Assembly (NCBI GenBank): GCA_963575645.1 | Contig: OY754469.1 | Coordinates: 18,804,001-18,868,000 of the forward strand | Direction of reading: 5' to 3' | Length of the DNA stretch: 64,000 bases | Origin: Xanthostigma xanthostigma | Lineage: Eukaryota > Arthropoda > Insecta > Raphidioptera > Raphidiidae | Part shown: piece by piece, positions 11,483-22,732 of the stretch | Position numbering within the stretch: position 1 is the stretch's first letter | Layout: each line of letters starts with the position of its first letter | Notes under the pieces: model-generated | What the model saw: only the letters and a program-made list of their open reading frames with translations | What the model was told of the DNA's origin: nothing | The model's database searches: none | Made by a program: the position numbers and the translations under genes

Positions 11483-12570
11483 TTTACAATATGTACTATT
11501 TTGTAGCTGTAACAGTGGCTGTGTGTTTTATATAACACAATAGCAGTAATAGCCTAGTCAAAAATGTTCGCGTATTTATATCACGAACATAAATAAGACG
11601 AATTTTAAGGGAAATCAAGCAGTAATAATACTTTTCTTTTATAAAATGATTCACAATATAATCAATGACAGTTATCTATTAGGCAAAGTTAATTTTAAAG
11701 TTTCAACTAGACAAAAATATCAACTTTTGGCACGTCCTCAAATTTCAACACATTTTGATAAAATATAAGCGTTGTGTTACAGGATGGTGATACGTGTTTT
11801 TTATGTTTATATTACTTTATAACTATTCCTTTTTCGGAAATTTATAATCCCTGTTATTGGATTTAATTTCTTAGGAAATAAATGTTTATCATTAGTAACG
11901 TTTAATTAAAAAAAAGAAACTATTAATTATTCATTAACCTTCCAGAATATATAAATCCATCTCCATAACAACAATTAATTTCCACAATGTAAAATTTTCC
12001 GAGGTACTTTCTGCCATTTAAATATTTTCCCGTTTTAAACCTGCTTGCAGAATACGTGCGCAAATTACGGGCACTTATATTAACACATCATTTGAAGCAC
12101 ATTTTTACGACGGAAAATATTTTTGATTGACTTTGAAAGATAAATGGCGTCACTAAATAAAATTACAAAATGAGCGCGAAGTCAAGTGCGCTTTTAACAT
12201 TTCGCGCTTGACAACACAACAAAATAACCTCGGCATCGGTAATCGTGTCTCATTTGCCCACCAAATGTAAATTTGCTCTGTGCCATCGAATGTAAATTTG
12301 GACACTGTACCACCCTTTCAGTCATTGTCACTTTGACACCCCAAATTTAAAACTAAATGACATAGTTAATTAAGTAGCAGCTCATCAATTATAATGAGAG
12401 CAAAAACACAGTATTTTCACTATCAATTGACTTTCATTAGAGACGAAACAAAAACGACACTTTTATATCATGTGTGTACATATTTTCCTATAAATACGTC
12501 ATGTTTAATGACAGAGATCGATGACTTTATTTTAAAAATTCGTAAATATTTAACAGCATAAAGGTTACTA
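11483..12570. other. Gene-free AT-rich region
   Basis: No gene, RNA or clear repeat is seen. A 12160-12330 stretch has slightly higher GC with repeated GTAAATTTG motifs, of unknown meaning. Confidence 0.4.
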
Positions 12571-14040
12571 GTCCGGTCAAAGCAGACAAAAAATACTGGT
12601 AGATTTACAATAATTCGCATAGAGCTGAAAATTGGTACAGGTCTTAGGTACACTATTACAAATGAAATATCAAAAGTCCCCACCGATCCTACATCTGCTA
12701 AAAATTGTATTCAAGTTCAAAGGTTAAAATTATCAATTTTTTACACTTTTCTCGTAAACGTTAAATGTTATTTAAAATATGTCAGACAAAAGTTGTAGAT
12801 CATGCGATTGTCTACAAGAATTGTTCTTATACTTTTTCCCCTACGAATCACCATTCTTTTGAAATGGTGATTTCATACATCGAAAATACTAATATGCATA
12901 TAAATATTTAACTTTATTTTTGATAAGTTCATTCAGTACGTACATAGACATTTTGGTAGGAAAAAAATTTGAAAAGTAGTATGACCCTGCAGGCCATCCC
13001 TGTAACTTCCCGCTATTTTCGAGTTCAAAACGCTCAAAAATATATCAAATATAGCAAGAAGTTTATTTTTTAGCTCTTCGAGCTCAAAAAAAAAACACTT
13101 TGTTACGAAATTTTCGTTCACGATATCTCATGAACAAATGAACCGATTTTGATGCGGTTTGCTGCAAACGACGCAGTTTTTTTAACCTAAGAAAGTAAAT
13201 TTTTACAAAAAAATCGATTTGATAAGAATTTTACGAGTAATTTTAAAAAATTACTTTTTCCTAATTTTTCGTTCACGTTATCTCATGAACAAATGAACCA
13301 ATTTTGATATGGTTTGCGGCGATCGACGCAGTTTGTTAAGGAGAAGAGCTGATTAGTTTTTGGAATTAATCGGTTTAGTAGTTTAGAAATTTTTTTACAA
13401 AAACAAATTTTTAAAAATTTTTGAAACTTGTTTTTTTAAGATTTCTCAAAATTTTTTGGGCCGAATCGTTTCAAATTTTCAGGAAGTCTAAGTTCACCAA
13501 GATCACGTCAGATGCCGCAAACCGCGTTTCAGTCGGACACTCCGTTCAAAAGATATAAAAGGTTTACATACATACATACACACACCCCCACACAAACACA
13601 TACACACACACACACACATACATACAGCCCTACGGACATCATCGCCAAAATAGTTTCAATAGCTTCCTAGGACCTCAAAACGTCGAGATCTGGCGAAAAC
13701 TCGATTTTCGAAAATCGGGGTGAAACCGATTTTTGAAAAAAAAAAAAATTTTTTTTTTTTTTAAAGCAGGAAGTTAAAAAATATAAGAACAGTTTTTGTA
13801 GACAATTGCATGATCTACAACGGAATTCTAATCTTTTTTTTAAGATACCTAAATTTTACTGTTTACGAGAAAAGTGCAAAAAACTGATACTTTTTACCAT
13901 TAACCTTGAATAAATTTTGAAGCAGATGTAGAATCGGTGGGGACCTTTGATATTTTATTTCAAATAGTGTACTTAAAATCTGTACCAATTTTCAGCTCTA
14001 TGCGAATCATAGTAAATTGAAATGTTTATTTTGACTGGAC
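12571..14040. mobile_element. 1.5-kb inverted-repeat DNA element
   Basis: The ends are GTCCGGTCAAAGCAG on the left and TTATTTTGACTGGAC on the right. Longer arms pair inward: ATTCGCATAGAGCTGAAAAT, CCACCGAT, TACAT(C/)TGC, TTACACTTTTCTCGTAAAC and TTGTAGATCATGCGATTGTC at 12590-12815 mirror 13795-14010. The centre holds two related copies of an ATATCTCATGAACAAATGAA block (13123 and 13277) and a CA-rich simple repeat. No transposase frame is present, so it is non-autonomous. The 12933-13121 frame is low complexity. Confidence 0.8.
13565..13626. repeat. CA/CATA simple-sequence tract
   Basis: Runs of ACATACATACAT and CACACACA lie inside the foldback's centre. This tract is next to the block CCTACGGACATCATCGCC, which is common in insect repeats. 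Confidence 0.85.
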
Positions 14041-14315
14041 ATAGTCAAAATACAAAGTAGTAGTTTATGTACCTATCTCGTTTGTAATGAGAGAATATAT
14101 CACGAGTAGTGACATAGTGTTAACACGGGCAATTTCGCGAGTGTTTACAGTCACTGCAGTGATAATATCAATACAAACAAGATACATACTACATTTTTTG
14201 CACGTGCCTCCTCTAAAATATCTGATTTTCACTTCATGTTGGTTATTTCTATATCTGACAGTTCGGCTATATTGGAAATTTGGATTGTTTACGAAGACGG
14301 CGCCTACTTAGCGCC
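14041..14315. repeat. Diverged interspersed repeat, second copy of the 376-515 family
   Basis: 14181-14313 resembles 376-515 (shared GATACATACTACATTTTT and the block ending GGATTGTTTACGAA). It abuts the non-LTR fragment that starts near 14316, so one has inserted next to or into the other. Confidence 0.45.
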
Positions 14316-14949
14316 ATTAATTTACATAAAGGAACGACCGAATCTATTATAGAGCGAGATCACAGACTTCGTACCATTTGTGACGAATCAGTATGTTTAG
14401 CTGCCTATTATGGCTATGTTTATTCAAAACTATCGTACGGTATTGTATTTTGGGGGCGGTCCACTTGGACATACAGAGCTTTTCAGCTTCCGAAAAAAAT
14501 TATCAGAATCATATTCCATTTAAATTACCAAGAATCATGTAAAGATACATTTAAAAGGAATAAATTACTAACAGTACCAGCGCTTTATATGTACAAAAGT
14601 ATAATGTTCCTAAAAAATAATCCGGATTTATTTTCAAATAATTTCACCCACTCGTATAGCACTAGACGAAAAGATCTTGAAGTCCCGGTGCATCGCCTCA
14701 CAAAGTACAAACAAAGCCTGCGTTGCTCTGTCGTGAGCATTTATAATGGGTTGCCAGACCATATTAAAGTCAATTTTGGTGAAAAGAATTTGAACATTAA
14801 GCTGAAAAACTATTTTTTGGAAAAATGTCCACACTCTATTTAATTTTAACTTACTCTGTGTAATTTTAACTACTCTGTTTAATTTTAACTGCTATGACTT
14901 GTCCATTCTTGTATGTAATACTGGATAAATAAAATTATGATTATGATTA
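14316..14949 (+). pseudogene. 5'-truncated non-LTR retrotransposon (CR1/Jockey-type) 3' end
   Basis: A frame ending at 14843 encodes the last ~170 residues of a non-LTR reverse transcriptase ORF2. It has the typical post-RT sequence: a YYGYVYSKLSYGIVFWG block, an aromatic-rich stretch around IRIIFHLNYQESC, the HSYSTRRK block, IYNGLPDHIK, and a final KLKNYFLEKCPHS. No RT catalytic motif is included, so the copy is heavily 5'-truncated, as target-primed reverse transcription commonly produces. The 3' end has a short UTR with three imperfect TTTAATTTTAACT repeats, then AATAAAATTATGATTATGAT, a microsatellite-like tail. The frame is open, so the insertion is not very old. It cannot retrotranspose by itself. 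I favour the CR1/Jockey group, from recall of family sequence style. Confidence 0.8.
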
Positions 14950-14950
14950 T

Positions 14951-15398
14951 ATGTTAGATAATAATATATACCTTGATAAATCGCACATGGGTTACATAGC
15001 TAAATCGCGTACCGATGCTGTTAAATGAAATAAATTCTAATTAACTTTTTAGATCAACTTCCCCGATTCTTAATCATAAAAATCGAGCCTAAGATCAGAT
15101 AATATGATACAAATAAAATGTTAACAAAACAAATAAACTCAAAGTACACAGAACACGACTCTTTACAAGGTATGTTTATGTGAATGGTCTATATTTATGT
15201 ATAGAATCAATGGTATCTTCCAAGTCCTTGTGTCAAATTCTCTCATCTTGAGCTCGATTTTTATGATTAACAAATCGGGGAAATTGATCCAAAAAAGTTA
15301 ATTAAATTTATTAAATTTTACAGCATCGGTACGCAATTTAGCTAGACAACCCATGTGCGATTTATCAATGTATATATGTATTATCTGGCATATAATCT
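14951..15398. mobile_element. MITE with ~150-bp inverted arms
   Basis: AGATAATAATATATACC with GATAAATCGCACATGGGTT and GTACCGATGCTGT on the left is mirrored on the right by ACAGCATCGGTACGC, AACCCATGTGCGATTTATC and the AGATAATAC complement. The arms also share CCCCGATT and AAAAATCGAGC. It starts immediately after the tail of the non-LTR fragment. Noncoding. Confidence 0.8.
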
Positions 15399-15479
15399 TT
15401 GTCATCATCAAATAACAGATGAGGGTATATATTTCTAATTACGGATCTTAGACTATTATAGTATACCTATACACATGAA

Positions 15480-15967
15480 ATAATAATATTTATTCAACAC
15501 ACGTGAGTAATATGTAATTTCGGTGCCCTGCTAAACTCGGGAGAAATAATAAATTACTTCATGTTGACGCGTAGAGTGCTAATAATGATCCGTACAGTGT
15601 GATAATGAATTTTTTGGACCAATAGAAACTCAGTAGCAAGCCCAAGCGTGCAATAATGAAAAAAAACTGCACGCAGCTTCTGGACCAATAGGAACGTGGT
15701 AGGCGGTATTGTATATATGAAAACAGCATCGCAATTCAGTGAAAGTCATGGCAATCTTGTGTGCATACACTGACGGTGGGTACGTCAATCAATGAAGTGA
15801 TTTATTATTTTTCCCTCTTTTATCAGGGCCCCGATTACATATTACTCCTGCTAGTTGAATAAAATATTATGTGCGACCATTGATCGAAGGAGAATATTCC
15901 ACTCGCGTGCGTTTTACGCTCATGGAATCTTCTCCTTCTCTCACTAGTCGCACAATATACTATTATT
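15480..15967 (-). mobile_element. Family-B element (~0.49 kb), minus orientation
   Basis: This matches, in reverse complement, the elements at 52107-52625 and 58775-59836. In the element's own orientation it starts AATAATAGTATATTGTGCGA, has a hairpin formed by GAGAAGGAGAAGATTCCA and GGAATATTCTCCTTCG, then CGGGGCCCTGATAAAAGAGG, two TATTGGTCCAGAA (CCAAT-like) boxes and the end GTTGAATAAATATTATT. This copy lacks the middle of the hairpin loop (the GCCGCACGAGCG part), leaving a shortened GTTTTACGCTCATGG junction. Noncoding and non-autonomous. Superfamily unknown. Confidence 0.8.
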
Positions 15968-16310
15968 GAAACATCGCAGTTGCCACTATATTCTGTAGTA
16001 CGTGTAGAAACAAATTACACATGTTAGATCGTTATAAATATAATTAACATGCAAGAAAGAAACACACAAGCATATAATAATATATTGTTTGTATTTAAAC
16101 ATTCGACATTTTTTTTTATAGATAATAGTCTAAATATACAGTATGTCGAGTTTAGAATGAACACACCTCCTATTTTACAATATGTTTTTTTCAGTGCAAC
16201 AACATAACCACTATATCTCCTTAGCTGGGTATAAAAATTGCGATAATTAAAGGTTTCGTTTAATTATTGTTACAGTTATTTGAATAATGTTCATTTGACA
16301 CAATGTTATT

Positions 16311-16586
16311 AGCTAGTTTCAAAGCGGGGGTCATTTAGAGATAAGTTTCATGAAACTGTTAAAAAAATCATCTAATGCTTTCATTCGCAATCATATGCAT
16401 GCATAATACTATTGCGTACGTAGGTAAGCACGTGTTTTAGGTACCTTTAGAACCTGTTATCACTAAAAGTCCCTCGCTTTGAAGCTAGCAAAATGGCATA
16501 CAATTTCAACTAAATATTGTACATTTACTGATAAAATCTTAGCACTACTGAAATGATGTAGGTCTGGCGGGTTTGGGATCTTGGTT
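16311..16586. mobile_element. Family-C palindromic MITE, copy 1 (left arm shortened)
   Basis: AAATATTGTACATTTACTG, ATAAAATCTTAGCACTACTG and GGGATCTTGG at the right, together with CATATGCATGCATAATACTATT and ACGTAGGTAAGCACGTGTTT, match the element at 60968-62133. The left side retains only CTAG(C)TTTCAAAGCGGGGG to TTTCATGAAAC, so most of one arm is missing. Noncoding. Confidence 0.75.
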
Positions 16587-16897
16587 TTGTACGAGACGAT
16601 GTGTCCGAATCGACATACGACATGGTTAATAATGTGGATGGTAGGTTTTACGACTTCATTACGTGTGCGCGAGGTGAAATCTATCACTGTGAACCTCGGT
16701 TCATGTCTATATTATCGTCCACTTTATTACACCTACGTACTTATTTTGTGTTTCTCTCTTCATATCTGATTTCTAACTGCAGTGCACAAACCTTGCAGAT
16801 GTGTGCAACGTCCGAACCAAACTACTCCACGCTCACTTCAATGTGAGAAAGCAACGCAAATTTTTACTAATAAGAGCCAACGCGTTGGTTGTACTAT

Positions 16898-17283
16898 TGT
16901 TGCGCGCCCCCTTTTGGGACGACTATGGCTTCTGTAGAACCTTCTAGCAACGACAACAATAACAATCGAAAGCAGGCAAAAACCCGACCTTCTTAGAATC
17001 GCCTGGAGAATTCAATTGTATGTGAAGAAATGTGGAGATGCTTCCAGAACCTTTTATAGGCGGGAGACGATGCTATAAAATGCGAGCGGAGTGGTTGGCA
17101 AGTCAGTCAGTCAGTTGTTCGTGAGGCGTTCATGTGTTTATACAGTGCCAGTGCGTTGTGACATAAATCATTAGGTGCAGTTATATGAATCTGGTTTAAC
17201 ATAAATCACTTTTTGTAAATAGTTGTGTGTATATAGTTAATAGACAAGTGTGCTAATAAACTTTGGTGTGTTTCTGAATTGTA
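16898..17283 (+). mobile_element. Probable solo LTR (Ty3/Gypsy-like)
   Basis: The sequence starts TGTTGCGCGCCCCCTTTTGG, a start often seen in insect Ty3/Gypsy LTRs. It is clearly less AT-rich than its surroundings. It contains a TATAAAA promoter box at about 17072, followed by a GTCAGTCAGTCAGTTGTTCG initiator-like region about 25-45 bp downstream, then AATAAACTTTG near 17255, a polyadenylation-type signal. That order (U3, R, U5) is typical of an LTR. I cannot define the 3' end or a target duplication, and no internal retrotransposon region adjoins it. Confidence 0.55.
17072..17078 (+). promoter_or_regulatory. TATA box of the putative LTR promoter
   Basis: TATAAAA lies within a GC-richer context and is followed by a CAGTCAGTCAGTT initiator-like sequence. 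Regulatory role inferred from position only. Confidence 0.45.
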
Positions 17284-17837
17284 AATATTAAAAAATATTA
17301 AAAGTTTTCGTCCAAATCAAAAATATATCCGTTCTTTTCGATAAAAACAAAAAGATCTTTATTAAAAAATGACAATTTCAAACACTTGAAAGATATCAAA
17401 ATGTCTATAATTAAAAGTACACAGACCAAAAGCATAACAAAAGCCGGACAGGCCGGGCACGAACGTAAAAATCCGGACACCTGGCAACCCTATAGTTCTG
17501 CTGGTTCAATCAGTAGTACCTCCTAACACGGGCTAGTTAACTAAATTATGAATCACAGCAATGTTTATGACACTTTAATTATTAACTTGTATACTGTTAA
17601 CAATAAACGACAGATTAAACTGTAACACTAGTCACTACTGCCATAACCCGTGTGTAGTGTATCATATAGTATGTACCTATATATACGTACTACCGAGTAA
17701 AAGCCGTCAAATGTTGACTGTATGAAATAGATTCAGTGAACACTTCTAGTAAAAGACAGTATAATATGCTTTTTTGTACTAATGCGCTGACGGTAAATGC
17801 AGCTCAAAGCCGATCTAAATAACACGCTATATAACTT
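17284..17837. other. Gene-free region
   Basis: Contains an unassigned fragment at about 17440-17500 (GGACAGGCCGGGCACGAACG to CACCTGGCAACCCTATAG), which looks like a transposon end. Nothing else is supported. Confidence 0.35.
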
Positions 17838-18035
17838 GTGAGTCATAAATTGCACCATGTAAACCGGGAATATCGGTCCTGGGTTCGATTCCTGCCGCAA
17901 CTTCATTGGAATTTTTTTTTCTATTCTATTTTATTTATTCTACTCGATATTTATATATTATATATATTTTCATATATTTATTTTTTTTTTTTTTCAATTT
18001 TATTTTTTTTTTCAATTTTCATTATACAGTGAAAA
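17838..18035 (+). repeat. tRNA-derived SINE-like sequence
   Basis: GGTCCTGGGTTCGATTCCTG is a good Pol III B box. It is followed by CAACTTCATTGGAATTTTT and a long T/TATA-rich tail (TTCTATTCTATTTTATTTATTC, with breaks). The tail resembles the sequence next to the tRNA-like units at 21240 and 21740. An upstream A box is too diverged to call. Fits a SINE or tRNA pseudogene, not a working tRNA. Confidence 0.55.
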
Positions 18036-18900
18036 ACTTGCGGGATGTGCACTTTTGGTTTTGCCAACTATATTATATAGATAATCACAACGCCACCATA
18101 AATGATATAGACGCTGATTTGTTCTACAGACCTGGATAAAACCAGTTAATATTGGACTCGCTAAGCCTGGAATAGTGGCATGTGAAATAGCGACGTGCAC
18201 GCGACCGGAAACTATAAAGTTAGCCAGTGGAAGCGGCCCTATCAGCGCAGATGATTGCCGTCGTGTTTGTTTTCATCATGGCTATAGACTGGAACGTTGT
18301 AAAGCCGATGTTTAATTCTTTCTATATCCTACAAACTTTGTACCTACTTTAACATAATATAGGCAGCCGTGAGACAAAGTGATTTATATACCAGATTTGT
18401 AATATTGACACTTGTGCATCACCAAAAGTCATGATTAGTTAAATTGCACAGATGACTGCAACGTTATTTCCATATCGTTACGAATCAGTGCATTTTTTTT
18501 AAACAACTTATTTCTAATCGGAATAAAATTGTTTTTAACTTTTTAGTTCATTTTTATTAACAACTAGGTAATAAAAGCTTGTTTAAAAAAAATTGGTTGT
18601 CTGTAAAGTCGGTTTACGGACGATAGTTTTACGTGATAACGTATTCCGTAATACATAATCTAAATTTATATAATAATTATAATAATTCGAATCTATGATA
18701 TTGCATCTTTTGCTTCAAATTTAGGTTAATTTTATTTATTAAAATTACTTACCACCTATAATATAATTGTTTTTTTTAACTTTCTTTCTTTCATATTTAT
18801 TTTAAGTCTCAAAGATTAATTGTCATAATATTTTGAAAACAATTGTTTCACTGTTTATATAAAATTCCAAAACCTACTTACAATATTTAAGTATTTTCAT
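18036..18900. other. Gene-free AT-rich region
   Basis: I see nothing beyond short unsupported frames. Confidence 0.35.
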
Positions 18901-19175
18901 ATGTCAAAAAATTGATTTTTAAAATGATAAAATTTGTATGAAAACGATTTTTTCGAGAGATGAGACCTAGCTAAAACGATTTTTTGCCCCCCAAAATCCC
19001 TTTTCAGTAAATTTCATCCAAATCGTTAGGGCCGTTTTCGAGAAAAGCACGCACAGGGTCAGGCGGAACGTTAGGAACGTTACACTTTTTCGTGCATGCA
19101 GCCGGTGTTTTATCAATTTATAAGATTGGTGATTCATCAATTTATAAGATGTTATCACGTCAAAAATCGTTTATT
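18901..19175. repeat. Non-LTR-type 3' repeat fragment with internal duplication
   Basis: Contains the block AAATCGTTAGGGCCGTTTTC followed by GAGAAAAGCACGCACAGGGTC, typical of abundant insect repeat 3' regions. A short tandem pair of ATCAATTTATAAGAT follows at 19110 and 19137. Noncoding. Confidence 0.45.
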
Positions 19176-20348
19176 TTTTAACGTCTAGTTTCGTGGGCAG
19201 CACTATACTTCATTTAATTTCTTCATGAATGCTTCTCGCGTATTTCCTTTCATAAAATCTTTGAACTTTGAAAAGCAATATTGATCTCGTCTGGAGCTGA
19301 CAATAGTTCGAAAGTTATCCAATCAATAGATAATAATATATTATAACATATAAATCAAAACTTTCACAGCTCACTACAAATAATTCGGTATATTTCCGAA
19401 ATTTCGTTTACAAAGAAAAAATTAAGTTGTATGCAGAATGATATTTTTTTAGCCTCCCATGCGATATTTTTTACTCTACATAAATTATATCTAAAATTTA
19501 AATTGCATTTCAAAACGACTTATTGTGAACGTATAGTTCACCTAGGTGCCATGTTTATTGCTATGCGATGAAAATAAATTTAATGTAAAACTACGTGTAG
19601 GTACTAATTACTCAGCATTATTCGGGAATGAGTCTCCGGCTATTATAATCGCGTAATGAGATATCGCGTAAAACCTTGCTAAATATTTTCTCTACCTATT
19701 CGTGTGGAACCCTCATGGAAATCGGTTGGAATAGTTTCTAGGAGTTTTATATTAGATATCGTGTCCATCGTGATAATAATAAGAAGAAAAAATTGTCCAC
19801 ATACCTGCGATTTGTTCTTATTATATTTTTTGAAGTCTGTCGTGTTCTGTCAAACATGCTGACAGGCGTTTCCTTTTACCATATATTTATAAATTTAGTA
19901 CATGAACCATTGTCTGTCTACTCAATGTGCGGTGAGTGAATGCAACAAAGCTTATCGAAAATATATCTGCGTCTCTTTCTTCGATGTAATTCCCTGATTG
20001 GTTGATGTACTTGAATTCAATCTGAATAAAGCATCTCTGTTTCAAAAACTTTGTCTTTTTCTGTGACGTTAACTTCGGCGTACCCAACTATTGGCCCAGG
20101 AGGGGCAAAATAGAAATTTCTTAAGTCGGGTCCCCCGTGCTTGTTGTGCCCTCCTGGATACGCCAGTGCTTACGACGCGACGTAAAAAAAGACAGAAGTA
20201 CATGTTTGGACCCTAATGGTTCGATTGCGATTTTATTCCTATGCTCAGTATAGAATAAATGCGCCTTTTACATATATTATGTCTAACTAGCAACCCGGTT
20301 TCGCTTCGCCCAGAATACAACATAACTTTTCTCCGCGACTTATTATTA
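19176..20348. other. Gene-free region with a DNA-transposon remnant
   Basis: Around 20070-20170 GGCCCAGGAGGGGC and GTGCCCTCCTGGATACGCCAG form an imperfect inverted pair, like hAT-type ends. At 20285-20310 there is a CTAGCAACCCGGTTTCGCTT fragment of a common interspersed repeat. No gene seen. Confidence 0.4.
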
Positions 20349-20638
20349 CAGTCGAACATCAAGGGAGACGCCAAAAAATTCAAGTTATAGAGTTTTCGAC
20401 TTATGAAAGATTATGTCTTAGGCGGATTTTGTAAGGAAATATTTCTACTTGTAGAGGTTAATATTCATTCTAACTAATTTTGAGTTGTTATGTCCGAGAT
20501 ACAAAGATCCAATTCTCAGTGATTATTTCGACCTATAGAGGGTTGAGATTTCGAGTAATGGAGATTTTGGGGTTTGAATGGAAGGGACTAAACATTTTTT
20601 CGAGTTTTAGAGGGTTTCGACTTATCGAGGTTCTACTG
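20349..20638. mobile_element. Pogo/Tigger-type MITE with TA target site
   Basis: The right end, read inward, is CAGTAGAACCTCGATAAGTC, the standard pogo/Tigger-like terminus. The left end is CAGTCGAACATCAAG. TA dinucleotides flank both ends. The interior repeats CGACTTAT/CGAGTTTTAGAG motifs in both orientations. It has no transposase. The 82-codon frame at 20480-20728 runs out through the end and is not a gene. Confidence 0.8.
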
Positions 20639-20897
20639 TATTATTGGGTTAGATATTTTGTGAGAATCTTAAAATTTATCAATAAGTTAAGTATGGTTTT
20701 AGATTATTTTTTAAATACAAAAGTATGATGGCAGATTTTAGATAAATTCTGAAAAATATGCTGCTTTGTAATAGATGCATTCCGTATAGAATGTAGAATG
20801 TAGATACCTATATATACGAACACATCAAACAATTCGAATAATCGATTTTAAAGAATAGGTAACAATACAAAACTAAATTTAAAAACTAATAAATTTT
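20639..20897. other. Short gene-free AT-rich spacer
   Basis: No feature recognised. Confidence 0.35.
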
Positions 20898-21249
20898 AGA
20901 AGTTTCACTTTGAAAACTTTCCTCTTTTTAATTTTTGTTGCACTTTTTATGATGAATATGTTTTTTAATAAATTAAATTATTTAAATCTAACTTCAATCA
21001 TATATTTTGTTATTTTTTAATAAAAAATTTGACGAAAGTGTATTTTTCAAAAAACAAGAAAATAAAAAAAATTAAAAATTAAAAAAGAAATAAAAATATG
21101 TATATGAGAAAAAAATTGAGAAAATAAAAAAAACAATTAAAAATATAAAAATAAATTTAAATAAAAGAAAAATAAAAATAAAAAATATGATTATATATAA
21201 ATATCAAGTGGAAATAAAATGGAGTAGAAAAAAAATTTTTTTTTCAATG

Positions 21250-21333
21250 ATGCTGGCGGGAATCGAACCCGAGACCCTGTTGTTATTAGTGTTATTACTT
21301 GTCTAACGTCGTAACCGCTAGTCCACGGGCACG
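21250..21333 (-). pseudogene. tRNA-like sequence (left arm)
   Basis: Read on the minus strand: GTGCCCGTGGACTAGCGGTT (A-box-like), then a long variable middle, then GTCTCGGGTTCGATTCCCGC (a perfect B box in a T-arm of CGGG/CCCG). The acceptor ends do not pair and no normal anticodon arm forms, so it is a tRNA-derived SINE head or pseudogene. Confidence 0.65.
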
Positions 21334-21655
21334 CTCAGAATACAAGCTGTTATTGTGGTACAGAAGTATATATGGGTGATACGAAAAATCGGTCCTATGA
21401 AACTCACGTGGTCACAGAACTATAAAACTTGGAAACTGATCGAAGAATCTCGCTAGAGATTCTTTTCTGTGCTAAATGCCAACGAATCTCTAGCGTATTC
21501 TTATACATTGATTTTGCCTTTGTCCCATATAACGCCGTGTATATGAAGCAAGTTTCCAAGTTTTATAGTTCTGTGACCACGTGACTTTCATAGGACCGAT
21601 TTTTCGTATCACCCATATATACTTCTGTACCACAATAACAGCTTATAGTCTGAGT

Positions 21656-21735
21656 GTGCCCGTGGACTAGCGGTAACGACGTTAGGCTAGTAATAACTAA
21701 TAACAGGGTCTTGAGTTCGATTCCCGCCAGCATCA
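21656..21735 (+). pseudogene. tRNA-like sequence (right arm)
   Basis: Inverse partner of 21250-21333, with GTGCCCGTGGACTAGCGGTA and a B box GAGTTCGATTCCCGCC. It differs by a few substitutions and a short deletion in the variable middle. Followed by ATCATTGGAAAATTTG, a tail shared with 17895. Confidence 0.65.
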
Positions 21736-22304
21736 TTGGAAAATTTGTTTTTCAATTTTTAATTTTTTTTATGTTTTTAATTGTTTTTTTAGTTTTAATT
21801 TATTTTCTCAATTTTTTCTCATATATTTTTATTTCTTTTTTAATTTTTATTATTTTCTTGTTTTTTGAAAAATTCACTTTCGTCAAATCTTTTATTAAAA
21901 AATAACAAAATATAATATGATTGAAGTTAGATTTAAATAAATTAATTTATTAAAAAACATATTTATCATAAAAAGTGCAACAAAAATTAAAAAGTGAAAA
22001 GATTACGAGGTGAAACTTCTTTTTTTAATGCAAAATAAGTATTTTACAAATGATATGAAAAAAAATTTGTATTTTTAATGGTGGGCTTTGTTCATTGATT
22101 TTTTTTCCATGCCTTCAAAATGTGCCTTCATGGAATCTTCAAGAATATCCATATTTCAAATGAATATAAAAAAGAATCATGTATCACAGAGCATAGACTT
22201 GTTATAGCTCATTTTTATTTTTAATAGACTTCACATGGATTGTTTACAAATTGAATGTCATGGTATTCGCATGGAGCTGTGATGAGCCGATTGCACCACT
22301 AGGT

Positions 22305-22500
22305 GTTGCACCGCGGCAGCACTGAACTACGCGGCAAAATATAAATGCACTTTTGTAGTACTGTTTGTTAAATGAGAAGTAAAAATCAAAAGTCGATTAT
22401 TGCAATTTCTATAACCGACTTTTGATTGTTACTTCTTATTTAACAAACTACAAAAGTGCATTTATATCTGGCGCGTAATCAAGTGCTGCCACGGTATAAC
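22305..22500. mobile_element. ~196-bp palindromic MITE
   Basis: GTTGCACCGCGGCAGCACTG with ATAAATGCACTTTTGTAG and AATCAAAAGTCG is mirrored by CGACTTTTGATTG, CTACAAAAGTGCATTTATA and CAAGTGCTGCCACGGTATAAC. The loop is only about 15 bp (near 22400-22418). Noncoding. Confidence 0.8.
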
Positions 22501-22732
22501 TTACATGTCACGCCCACAAATACATGAGAGACGCGTTCGAAACCACAGTTGCATGGAGTAAGGATCGTGTTGTTTTTACAATACATATTCTAATTTCGGA
22601 GATTCATTGCATTTAAATACAACAATATGAACACTTTTATTGCATTTAAATACAACAATATAAAAAATGCACATATGTTTATTTTGGAGGAAAAATAAAA
22701 ATAATGTCTCACACTTTGGAAAAAGACGTGAA
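22501..22732. repeat. Short spacer with a tandem pair
   Basis: TTGCATTTAAATACAACAAT occurs twice (22606 and 22640), spaced 34 bp apart. No gene. Confidence 0.6.

Larger units (their letters stand above)
20898..22020. mobile_element. 1.1-kb palindromic element carrying tRNA-like sequence in both arms
   Basis: Arms AGAAGTTTCAC ... TTTAATTTTTGTTGCAC, ... TTTGACGAAAGTG, the tRNA-like unit, and CCACAATAACAGCTTxTA ... TATAAAACTTGG are repeated in inverse order on the right. A central ~110-bp unpaired segment (21439-21548) is itself a dispersed repeat found next to the giant palindrome (40903-41010). A/T-rich stretches on both sides of the tRNA-like units look like SINE tails. Two SINE copies in head-to-head orientation, or one unit duplicated in inverse, would both give this layout. 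Confidence 0.8.

Noticed and set aside
13565..13626. Telomere-like or functional simple repeat
   Set aside because: It is a mixed CA/CATA tract, not the insect TTAGG repeat. I saw no TTAGG array anywhere in the window.
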